Shown in pieces: positions 29,092-36,969 of a stretch of DNA of 64,000 bases. Position numbers and translations under genes: made by a program. Every line of letters starts with the position of its first letter. The first letter of the stretch is position 1. Below the pieces are notes generated by a model. The model made no database searches. It saw only the letters and a list, made by a program, of their open reading frames with translations, and was not told where the DNA came from. Origin of the DNA: Schlesneria sp. (lineage in GTDB: Bacteria; Planctomycetota; Planctomycetia; Planctomycetales; Planctomycetaceae); NCBI GenBank assembly GCA_028291515.1, contig JAQGHU010000022.1:124001-188000 (forward strand), written 5' to 3'.

Positions 29092-29163
29092 GCACGGATC
29101 CTCTAGTGGCGAAGAGTCCGCATTCGTAATGCGGCAACGTGGGTTCGAGTCCCACTCTGTGCT
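29092..29163 (+). tRNA. tRNA-Thr(CGT)
   Basis: GCACGGA TC CTC TAGTGGCGAA GAG T CCGCA TTCGTAA TGCGG CAAC GTGGG TTCGAGT CCCAC TCTGTGC T. Confidence 0.8.
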
Positions 29164-29227
29164 TTTTCATCCGCGATGACGAATGTGATTGTGATTGGAT
29201 GTCAGTCGCGCGATGGGTGACTAACAG

Positions 29228-29243
29228 GCTCTTTGACAAATTG
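29228..29243 (+). promoter_or_regulatory. boxA-like antitermination motif
   Basis: GCTCTTTGACAAATTG resembles bacterial rrn boxA (TGCTCTTTAACA). Confidence 0.35.
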
Positions 29244-29323
29244 TAAAAGATCAATTACCGAGGCGAACCCATTTGCCGCACGGACCGTCATCGGTTCGTA
29301 CGTCAATGGATCACTCGGAACAA

Positions 29324-29394
29324 GCACCCATGACGTAGCGGAAGCGTACCGTCTTGCCATGGCGGAGGTGCCGGTTCAACTCCGGCTGGGTGCA
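29324..29394 (+). tRNA. tRNA-Gly(GCC), A73
   Basis: GCACCCA TG ACG TAGCGGAAG CGT A CCGTC TTGCCAT GGCGG AGGT GCCGG TTCAACT CCGGC TGGGTGC A. Confidence 0.8.
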
Positions 29395-29453
29395 TTCAGT
29401 TGTTGGTTCATTCTCGTTTCGACATCTCGATTCGTTGTCGAAGTGAATCGTTT

Positions 29454-29525
29454 GGGTCGGTAGCTCAGCGGCAGAGCAGGTGTTTGTTAAACACCCGCGC
29501 GTGGGTTCGAGTCCCACCCTTCCCT
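29454..29525 (+). tRNA. tRNA-Asn(GTT), two acceptor mismatches
   Basis: GGGTCGG TA GCTC AGCGGCA GAGC A GGTGT TTGTTAA ACACC CGCGC GTGGG TTCGAGT CCCAC CCTTCCC T. Confidence 0.8.
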
Positions 29526-29629
29526 CTTGATACCTGTCGTTTCGGCGAACCCGTCGCTCGCCTCATAAGTCTCGTCGCCGATGATGTTCTCTTCTTCTCT
29601 ACTCTCAACTCTCTCCCCTCTACTTTCTA

Positions 29630-29652
29630 TTTCTGCGGCTATGCCGCAGAAA
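29630..29652. repeat. Triloop hairpin H4 abutting tRNA-Leu(TAG) 5' end
   Basis: TTTCTGCGGC-tat-GCCGCAGAAA preceded by CTCTACTTTCT tract. Confidence 0.8.
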
Positions 29653-29654
29653 TT

Positions 29655-29727
29655 GGCTTGGTAGGCAACGGCAGACCACTCCGGCTTAGAACCAGAGATG
29701 CTGTGGGTTCGAGTCCCACCCGAGCCA
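29655..29727 (+). tRNA. tRNA-Leu(TAG) lacking long variable arm
   Basis: GGCTTGG TA ... TCCGG CTTAGAA CCAGA GATGCT GTGGG TTCGAGT CCCAC CCGAGCC A. Confidence 0.75.
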
Positions 29728-29885
29728 CTGATGTTTGTTGTCCTCGTCTAAATTTAGAGTCTGTGTTTCAAGGCGTAGTGAAGGAGGGTGGCCGAGGCAC
29801 GAGCGTCTTCGCGAAGCCCCGGAATCCAGCCGGCAGCAATCCTGCCCCGGCCGCCCTGCATCGGTTCATTGTCAGAGTAATCCGC

Positions 29886-29960
29886 GGCACGGTACGCAAA
29901 CTTGGGATAGCGATGAAGCTCAAACCTTCATGAGTGTGGGTTCGACTCCCACCCGTGTCA
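29886..29960 (+). tRNA. tRNA-Leu(CAA) lacking long variable arm
   Basis: GGCACGG TA CGC AAACTTGGGATA GCG A TGAAG CTCAAAC CTTCA TGAGT GTGGG TTCGACT CCCAC CCGTGTC A. Confidence 0.8.
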
Positions 29961-30139
29961 TTAAACGAAGTTGATTCACGATCTGCGAACCTGCGTTGTC
30001 CTTGCCGCGTCATGGTTGTTGTCCACTCCAATTCAAATAGGGAGTCGGCACACGGAAGTGTGCCTGCTACTCTAAGGAAGCTCGATGAACGAACGATCCG
30101 ATTTGCTGAAGCCCTCTTACTTTTGCCATCACGCTGATC

Positions 30140-30478
30140 ATGAAGACAACTCGTCCTAACACTGGCTTGCCGCAATTGTCCGCGGTCGTAGCCCCTGAAG
30201 ATCTGAACTGCGGCGACTTTGTTGCCGCGCTCAACGTGATCTATCAACTCCCTTCTTTCATGTGGGGCTGTGATTCCTCGATCCCGCCCGATGAACCTGT
30301 GCTGGTGCAGTTTCGAGCTCCCAACGCCGGCATGCCACTCAAGATCAAAGCCATCTGCCTGCCGTTTGTGTTCGTGAAGATGCCGAACGGGACCACGCAG
30401 ACGATGGATGTTCGCCAGACGCAGTTTGTTCGTCTGCAAACGGAATATGCCGAGCATGTCTGGAACGAACTGAAGTAG
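30140..30478 (+). CDS. Small hypothetical protein embedded in the tRNA array
   Basis: 112 aa MKTTRPNTGLPQLSAVVAPEDLNCGDFVAALNVIYQLPSFMWGCDSSIPPDEPVLVQFRAPNAGMPLKIKAICLPFVFVKMPNG...; coding-like composition. Confidence 0.75.
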   Translation: MKTTRPNTGLPQLSAVVAPEDLNCGDFVAALNVIYQLPSFMWGCDSSIPPDEPVLVQFRAPNAGMPLKIKAICLPFVFVKMPNGTTQTMDVRQTQFVRLQTEYAEHVWNELK

Positions 30479-30486
30479 GAACCAAT

Positions 30487-30556
30487 GGCAGGCGGGGCAG
30501 GTGCCCGACTGGTCTTCATATGACCGGCTAGCCCGGATCGTTACCGGGGCCTGCAA
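30487..30556 (+). tRNA. tRNA-Met(CAT)-like, minimal D-arm and ATCGTTA T-loop
   Basis: GGCAGGC ... GGGC-AGGT-GCCC ... TGGTC TTCATAT GACCG ... CCCGG ATCGTTA CCGGG GCCTGCA A. Confidence 0.6.
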
Positions 30557-30653
30557 GAATTCTACTTCCGCTCGGTACGAGCCTGCTTTCCATACCCGAC
30601 TGCTCGTCCGAAGGTCTCTTGCGAACGCGGTGCAATTGCGAGGCGCTGCGATC

Positions 30654-30729
30654 GGCCGAGTACGCAAACTGGGAAAGCGACCAGATTCAGAATCTGGTGA
30701 TTCTGTGGGTTCAACTCCCACCTCAGTCA
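30654..30729 (+). tRNA. tRNA-Leu(CAG) lacking long variable arm
   Basis: GGCCGAG TA CGC AAACTGGGAAA GCG A CCAGA TTCAGAA TCTGG TGATTCT GTGGG TTCAACT CCCAC CTCAGTC A; C4.A69 mismatch. Confidence 0.8.
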
Positions 30730-30768
30730 GTGATTGGAATGTCTCGTTTCGATTGGAAAGTTGTTGAA

Positions 30769-30839
30769 GGTCCCGTCGTCCAATGGAAGGACGTCTGCTC
30801 GACTCGCAGAAGACGATGGTTCGATTCCATCTGGGACCA
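30769..30839 (+). tRNA. tRNA-Val(GAC), C33
   Basis: GGTCCCG TC GTCC AATGGAA GGAC G TCTGC TCGACTC GCAGA AGAC GATGG TTCGATT CCATC TGGGACC A. Confidence 0.75.
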
Positions 30840-30949
30840 CTGGGAGGTGTTTGGGTTCTGGCGTTACGTGTTGTACGAAAAGATCTCACGATTGGACCCG
30901 GCATCTCGTTCTGTGAGCGCCTCCGACTGGAGGCAAGGATCGAGTTGCG

Positions 30950-32125
30950 ATGAGGAGCAAGCTGCATCTGAATGTGGGGACCATTGGTCATATTGATCAC
31001 GGCAAGACGACGTTGACTGCCGCCTTGCTGGCTGTTCAAGGATCGAAGGGTCTCGCCAAGCCCAAGGCCTACGCCGACATTGCGGCCGGAGGGACCGTTC
31101 GCGACCCCACGAAGGTCGTCACCATTACCACCAGCCATGTCGAGTATGAAACGGACACGCGTCACTACGCGCACATCGACTGCCCCGGCCACGCCGACTA
31201 CATCAAGAACATGATTACCGGCGCGGCTCAGATGGATGGTGGTGTGCTCTTGTTGTCGGCGACCGATGGACCAATGCCGCAGACGCGCGAGCATATCCTG
31301 CTGGCGCGGCAGGTCGGCGTTCCGAACCTGGTCGTGTTCATTAACAAGATCGATCTGGTCGACGACTTGGAACTCGTCGAACTGGTCGAGATGGAAACGC
31401 GCGACCTGCTTGTTCAATATGGTTTCGATGGCGAGACGACTCCGTTCATTCGGGGAAGTGCTCGTGCAGCGATGCTCAATCCATCCGATCCTGATGCCAG
31501 TCGGTGCATCAATGATCTGCTGGCGGCTCTGGACGGTCTTCCCGTTCCGGAACGCCTGGTCGATCGTCCGTTCCTGATGCCCATCGAAGGAATCTTTACT
31601 ATTGATGGTCGAGGCACCGTCGCGACCGGCCGGATTGAACAAGGCGAAATTAGGCCGGGTGACAAGGTTGAAATCCTGGGTTTGGGTGGAACGCTGGAAA
31701 GCGTCGTCACCAGTGTGCAAGCGTTCAACAAGCCGCAAACCTGCGGGTCGGCCGGCGAAAACGTCGGTCTACTGCTGCGTGGGATCAAAAGCGTCGACAT
31801 TGAACGCGGGCAGGTGATTGCAGCTCCTCGATCGATCCTGGCTCATGCTCGATTCAAAGCGCAGGTGTATGTGTTGAGTCATGAAGAAGGAGGACGGCAC
31901 ACGCCGTTTTTCGACGGCTATGCGCCGCAGTTCTTCTTTCGCACGACGGATACTACTGGCCGCACTCAATTGACCGATGGTCAAGAGATGGCGGTGCCAG
32001 GAGACAACGTCACGTTGACGGTGGAACTGGGCAAACCAGTTGCCATCAACCCCGGCTGTCACTTCGCCATCCGTGAAGGGGGTAAGACAGTCGGCTCGGG
32101 CATCGTCACCGAGATCCTGGATTAG
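30950..32125 (+). CDS. Divergent elongation factor Tu paralog (EF-Tu-like)
   Basis: [85 protein letters not shown]; switch I reads [17 protein letters not shown] instead of ..ARGITINTSHVEY.. Confidence 0.95.
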   Translation: MRSKLHLNVGTIGHIDHGKTTLTAALLAVQGSKGLAKPKAYADIAAGGTVRDPTKVVTITTSHVEYETDTRHYAHIDCPGHADYIKNMITGAAQMDGGVLLLSATDGPMPQTREHILLARQVGVPNLVVFINKIDLVDDLELVELVEMETRDLLVQYGFDGETTPFIRGSARAAMLNPSDPDASRCINDLLAALDGLPVPERLVDRPFLMPIEGIFTIDGRGTVATGRIEQGEIRPGDKVEILGLGGTLESVVTSVQAFNKPQTCGSAGENVGLLLRGIKSVDIERGQVIAAPRSILAHARFKAQVYVLSHEEGGRHTPFFDGYAPQFFFRTTDTTGRTQLTDGQEMAVPGDNVTLTVELGKPVAINPGCHFAIREGGKTVGSGIVTEILD

Positions 32126-32212
32126 TGCGGGTCGCACTTCCGTGTCGCGTTGAAGCACGGGTTAGACTAAGTAGTTTTCTGCTCGCGGGATGTCAAAGTT
32201 TCGTTCGCTCTA
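32123..32212 (-). repeat. MITE-like repeat, copy 3 (inverted relative to copies 1-2)
   Basis: TAGTGCGGGTCGCACT...GCGTTGAAGCACGGGTTAGACTAAGTAGTTTTCTGCTCGCGGGATG...CGCTCTA. Confidence 0.85.
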
Positions 32213-32261
32213 AGTTAAACCTCAAACACCGCTGGTGGTCTTCGAACCGCCAGCGGATTTT

Positions 32262-33680
32262 TTATGTCGGCAGCAATTCGTGGATCGGTTCCCCAAATGG
32301 CAGGATCGGCATCGGGCGACCGCGGAAGTCGGGGAACGAATCAGTGTAGTCGACCCCAAGATGCCGATAGACCGTGGCCCACAGATCGTTCGGGGTCAGC
32401 GGTCGATCCGCGGGATGTTCGCCCTTGGAATTCGTCGAACCGATGACTTGGCCTGTTCTCATACTTCCACCGGCCATAATGAACGACATCGCCTGTGGCC
32501 AGTGATCGCGACCCGGTTGCATCACGCCCGTCTGCGAACCAATGGTACTTTCCAGTCGTGGTGTACGACCAAATTCGCCGGTCACCAGAACCAGCGTGCG
32601 ACGATCCATGCCTCGTTGATAGATGTCTTCAATGAGCGCCGTCACCGCTTGATCGTAGATCGGCAATCGGACTTTCAAGTCGTCCCAAATGTGACAATTG
32701 ACTGCGTGGGAGTCCCAGTTGTAAACCCCCTGCTTCAGGTGTTCGATGCCCGATTGATAAGGGTTCTCCATCACCACGGTGACAAAGCTAACTCCGGCTT
32801 CGACCAGCCGGCGTGCCATCAGGGCTCGTTGTCCCCAGCAATGTCGACCGTAGCGATTGCGAACCGACTCGGGCTCGTCGGACAGATCAAAAGCCTTGCG
32901 AGCTCGGTCGCTGGTGATCATCCCGACGGCACGCTGCTGGTAGCGGTCCATGGAATCCATGACGCGCGAGGAATCGATCTGGCGTTCAATGCGATCCAGC
33001 CCACCCAGTAGACTCATTCGATCGTCCAACCGCTTGGCGACTTCCGCGACGGGCGAGATGTTCGGTACGACGAAGTTCGGGGCGAGCGGATCACCTTCCA
33101 CATTGAAGGGAAGATACGCATTGCCCAAGTAGGCAGCTCCCTGGGCGAACACATCGTTCGTTCGACCGCCCGGGTTCATCGAGATGTAATTCGGAATGCC
33201 AATCGATTTGTGTTCGCGCCACTTGGCGACGACTGATCCTGTGGCGGGGGCGTCATTCACCGTATCGACGGGCGTCTTAGGAATGCGGCCGGTCATCATC
33301 CGCTTGTGGCCACCGCCGTGATCCGCGAAGTTGTGCGCGACAGACCGGATGACGGCATACTTGTCGGCAATCGCCGCATGTCGCGGCATCAGTTCGCAGA
33401 CGTCCAGACCCGGAACGTTGGTCGGGATCGGATGAAACGCACCGCGGTATTCTGCCGGGGCGTTCGGCTTCATGTCGTACATGTCCATGTGCGGCGGCCC
33501 ACCGGGCAGCCACACAAAAATCACCGACGTATCCTGATCAATCGCCTGCCCCGCTTCGGCAGCCTTGGCCTGCAAGCGAAACAGATCTGGCAACGCGAGA
33601 CCGCCCAAACCTAACGCACCGACGGACAAAAACTCGCGGCGCGTGGCGGGACCAGAACAGAAGCGACGAGGAGCGCTCAT
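32262..33680 (-). CDS. DUF1501 domain-containing protein (Tat-type signal)
   Basis: ATRREFLSVGALGLGGLALPDLFRLQAKA...VIFVWLPGGPPHMDMYDMKPNAPAEYRGAFHPI. Confidence 0.95.
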   Translation of the reverse strand: MSAPRRFCSGPATRREFLSVGALGLGGLALPDLFRLQAKAAEAGQAIDQDTSVIFVWLPGGPPHMDMYDMKPNAPAEYRGAFHPIPTNVPGLDVCELMPRHAAIADKYAVIRSVAHNFADHGGGHKRMMTGRIPKTPVDTVNDAPATGSVVAKWREHKSIGIPNYISMNPGGRTNDVFAQGAAYLGNAYLPFNVEGDPLAPNFVVPNISPVAEVAKRLDDRMSLLGGLDRIERQIDSSRVMDSMDRYQQRAVGMITSDRARKAFDLSDEPESVRNRYGRHCWGQRALMARRLVEAGVSFVTVVMENPYQSGIEHLKQGVYNWDSHAVNCHIWDDLKVRLPIYDQAVTALIEDIYQRGMDRRTLVLVTGEFGRTPRLESTIGSQTGVMQPGRDHWPQAMSFIMAGGSMRTGQVIGSTNSKGEHPADRPLTPNDLWATVYRHLGVDYTDSFPDFRGRPMPILPFGEPIHELLPT

Positions 33681-33759
33681 AATAACTTCCGATTAGGCAG
33701 GGTCGGCAGGCGGATGTCGGCGGGGCAATTCAATGGCATTCTCACATATGTGTACCATT

Positions 33760-35301
33760 TTATCGAGCCGATGGGAAGTTTTCTCCAGCAGGATCGTCCG
33801 AGAGATGGCAAACTTTCTGCTCATCCTGGACGCCGGACCCCCTTTTAGGGGCATGAACAACGAGGTGTCGCAACATTTGTGAGGTATTTGTCTTAACGCG
33901 ATCGGGTTGCAAAGTCATTGCCTGTTCTTCAGGTGATGCTCGTGCATCTGGTGTCCGACACAACCCCGTCGTGTCCAAGACGCATCGCGCGACTCGACGC
34001 GTTGTGAAGGGTCCGGCGCTAGTGACGTTCGTGAACGCGAAAGCAGGCTCTTCGAAGATCGTGACTGTTGCTGGCGAATGCGTCCAACATGAGAGCGTCA
34101 GAAGGACGGCGAGCATGGCGCTGACGATGCCCCGGCCAACCAGAATGCGCCGACTCTGAGTGAGCGATTTGTTCACCTGAGGAGTCGGCGAACCGACTGC
34201 CTTCGATGTCCGCAGTGGCCGTGTTATTTCACCCGCCAAGATTGTCGCAGTCTCAGCGACATCTGCCGCGACGGTCGATTGGGGGTGAACAGGCTGAGGG
34301 AGTTCGGAGGGCGGCGTGACCTGTGTGTCACCAATCAAATTCAAGAGACTGTCGTGGATTGTCTGCGGGAAGACGTGCAGACAACTTTCCAGTTCGCGGA
34401 TCACCTGCGTCATCGACTGGTATCGGTCAGTCACTTTCTTGGCGACCATTTTCTGAAAGACCGCATTCAGTTGTCGGGGAACATCCGCGCGACGATCTCT
34501 TAGCGAAGGAATGGGTTGGTTCTGGTGAGCCAGTAGGCGGGCGGTCAGTGTGTCACCGTCGTAGACGGGACTGCCGGTCAGCAGGTAGTACAACGAGCAC
34601 CCCAGGCTGTAAATATCTGCTCGGGCATCGGCATGCTTGGCATCCAATGCTTGCTCAGGGGCCATGTAGTCGACTGTCCCCAAAACTGTCCCGGCCCCGG
34701 TCAGTGCCGCTTGATCAGCCGTGTTGCCTTCGATTCGCGCCAGGCCCAGATCGAGGATTTTGACTGTTCCCTTCTTGTCGAGCAGCATGTTGGCAGGCTT
34801 GATGTCCCGATGCACGACTCCTTCTGAATGAGCGAACTCCAGTCCCCGGGCAACTTGCAGGATGCTGCTGATCGCTTGCGTGACTGTGAGCGGACCACTC
34901 TTCTTCACCAGTGCCGACAGATCGATCCCGTCGACGTATTCCATCACCAGAAAACGGATCCCATTGGCCTCACCTGCATCATCCGCCGCGATGATATTCG
35001 CGTGTCGCAGTTTGGCCGCGGCTTCGACTTCACGCTGGAACCGGGCTGCCGCGTCGCTGTTCTGCATCAGATTGAGAGGGAGCATCTTGATCGCAACAAG
35101 CCGTTTCATCCGGCGATGTTCGGCCTTATAGACCGTTCCCATGCCCCCCTGTCCGATTTTTTCCAGCAAGACATAGTTGCCCAATACCAGCGGACCGCTT
35201 TCCTTCGCAACGGTCTCCGCCCGAAACTCGGGCAGACACACGTGGGACACTTGTGTCGCTCGTTCTGGCTGGCTTCGAAATGGGAGTTCGGTGATTCGCA
35301 T
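33760..35301 (-). CDS. Serine/threonine protein kinase
   Basis: YVLLEKIGQGGMGTVYKAEHRRMKRLVAIKMLP, VVHRDIKPANMLLD, DLGLARI, GTVDYMAPEQA; C-terminal TM segment. Confidence 0.9.
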   Translation of the reverse strand: MRITELPFRSQPERATQVSHVCLPEFRAETVAKESGPLVLGNYVLLEKIGQGGMGTVYKAEHRRMKRLVAIKMLPLNLMQNSDAAARFQREVEAAAKLRHANIIAADDAGEANGIRFLVMEYVDGIDLSALVKKSGPLTVTQAISSILQVARGLEFAHSEGVVHRDIKPANMLLDKKGTVKILDLGLARIEGNTADQAALTGAGTVLGTVDYMAPEQALDAKHADARADIYSLGCSLYYLLTGSPVYDGDTLTARLLAHQNQPIPSLRDRRADVPRQLNAVFQKMVAKKVTDRYQSMTQVIRELESCLHVFPQTIHDSLLNLIGDTQVTPPSELPQPVHPQSTVAADVAETATILAGEITRPLRTSKAVGSPTPQVNKSLTQSRRILVGRGIVSAMLAVLLTLSCWTHSPATVTIFEEPAFAFTNVTSAGPFTTRRVARCVLDTTGLCRTPDARASPEEQAMTLQPDRVKTNTSQMLRHLVVHAPKRGSGVQDEQKVCHLSDDPAGENFPSAR

Positions 35302-35447
35302 GGTGTTTCCAAACGTGTCAGGTGTTTCTGACAAATAATCGTTTGAGGGAGAGGCGATTCGACAATTCTGGTGGAAAATCTTTCAACTCGGCGCAATTTC
35401 GGATGTCGGCGAGATTTATGGAGTTGGTCATTGTCTCGCGCAGGCGC

Positions 35448-35742
35448 ATGACACAACCGACGGAACGTCGGTTTTGCTGTCGCCAAGGTCGCCAAGACCC
35501 TGGGCGTATGTCGTTGGATATTGTTCGCATATCGAAACAGGAGGCCGAGGGGCAAGGGCTGAGGGCTAAGCGATGGAAAAACATCTGACAGAACCAGGAA
35601 TGAGAAGTCGGAGCCACGATTGACACGGATGCACACGATTTAGAGGACGTGAATGACACAACTGCCCCCGGTCGCGTGACGCTCTTGTCGCCAGGATCGC
35701 CAAGACCTTGGGCGAACGTCAATTGAGGTCGTTCGCACATCG
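35448..35742 (+). repeat. Two degenerate ~87-bp direct repeats beginning ATGACACAAC
   Basis: 35448-35535 and 35653-35742 share ATGACACAAC...TGTCGCCAAGGTCGCCAAGACC(C/T)TGGGCG...GTTCGCA(T/C)ATCGA; a third ATGACACAACC at 35794. Confidence 0.75.
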
Positions 35743-36065
35743 ACTTCCGCCCAATCTCTTGGCGAGATTGGCTGCGCGGAATTGAGTGTCTGCATGACAC
35801 AACCTCCGCTCGATTGGGAAGGAAGGCTTGGTGTGGACGAGTACCGCTTTGCCAGAGTTGCTGGTTCTGATGTTGGCTGGGCATTTTTCCATTCGCAGTT
35901 GGCTCCGATTTCTGTGTGCTGTCGGACGCTCGAACCTTACGAAATGGCAGAATTTGTCAGTCCATGGCAGGTTTTTGGGGGGTGGTCGATTTTGTCAGTG
36001 GGATGTCTAGGCAGAATCTGAGTATTGAGGTGTTGAAAATGACACATCGATCTGCCTCCCACAAA

Positions 36066-36094
36066 AAAAACGGCCACACGTGTTGGCCGTTTTT
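36066..36094. terminator. Bidirectional-type terminator hairpin
   Basis: AAAAACGGCCA-cacgtgt-TGGCCGTTTTT with flanking A and T tracts. Confidence 0.8.
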
Positions 36095-36470
36095 CTGCGG
36101 TCAACAGGTGTGGCCGTTGGTTACGGTCCACAGGAAATCGGGTTTTCTGCCTAGTGCGTTATGCCATTCTTCGGTGCGCGACGCTAGATGGCCTTTGAGC
36201 GATTTTGACACTTTATCGAGGAAAAGTCGGCAGCCCCTCGCGGTGTTGGCCTCACCTGACGCTCAGACGGATGTGTGTCGACTGACAGTTTTTGACACCC
36301 GCGGACAATTTTTGACGATGGGGGACAAAACGGGCCTGTTTTTGGCAGTTTTCCTCAAAAAAGTGGATGTTTTGTGACAGATCGCGATCTCGATTGATGT
36401 GTCCGGCTCGCTGGAGCCACAAGCGTGGTCTCGCGGGTACTACGGCATGATCTCGACGTTGCCGAACGAG

Positions 36471-36540
36471 GTAGTCAACTTGACCCGCCGTCGTTGGCGG
36501 TTCAGAGTGATGACGGGTTAATCGCAAGCCCGTGATCGTT
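36471..36540 (+). repeat. Cassette-associated intergenic repeat, copy A
   Basis: GTAGTCAACTTGACCCGCCGTCGTTGGCGGTTCAGAGTGATGACGGGTTAATCGCAAGCCCGTGATCGTT. Confidence 0.75.
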
Positions 36541-36575
36541 AGGCCGTGCAATTAAGTCTTCGAAGGTCTGTTATC

Positions 36576-36920
36576 ATGCTGCCCGGTGAGCAGCCCCCGT
36601 CGAATATTACGCTCATTCAATATCTTGGTATTTTCGTTGGCGTCGGCGGAAGCATGTTCGCTGTTCTCGGGACTCTCGTTGCTGCCGTATGGTTCCTTCC
36701 ATCGCCTTGGTATTTACTTGGTGCAGTGCCGGCAACCTTTGCTGTATGGGTCATGCTGCGGGAGGGTGCCATTGAAACTCTGATTATTTTCACCATCCTC
36801 CTGTTCATTTTGTGGATTGCACGGTCGCCGATTCAACAAGTTCGGCGCCGATTTCAAGGGACGACTGTCGAGAGAATGGATCAAACGTTAATCGTTCAAC
36901 TGGGGACGTCTGTGCCGTAA
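36576..36920 (+). CDS. Hypothetical small membrane protein
   Basis: MLPGEQPPSNITLIQYLGIFVGVGGSMFAVLGTLVAAVWFL... three hydrophobic segments. Confidence 0.65.
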   Translation: MLPGEQPPSNITLIQYLGIFVGVGGSMFAVLGTLVAAVWFLPSPWYLLGAVPATFAVWVMLREGAIETLIIFTILLFILWIARSPIQQVRRRFQGTTVERMDQTLIVQLGTSVP

Positions 36921-36969
36921 GTGGTCGCTGTCCATCCGAGAGCCCGTTATGTTCAATTCCGAACCAAGG

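Noticed and set aside
28262-30839. CRISPR-like periodicity in the tRNA region
   Set aside because: Recurring GTGGGTTCGA..CCCAC elements are T-arms of tRNAs; spacing is irregular and flanked by complete cloverleaves.
29768-31738. 656-aa minus-strand ORF across the tRNA array and EF-Tu
   Set aside because: Antisense to several clear tRNAs and to a highly conserved EF-Tu; composition is that of a shadow ORF.
32235-33011. 258-aa plus-strand ORF
   Set aside because: Antisense to the DUF1501 gene.
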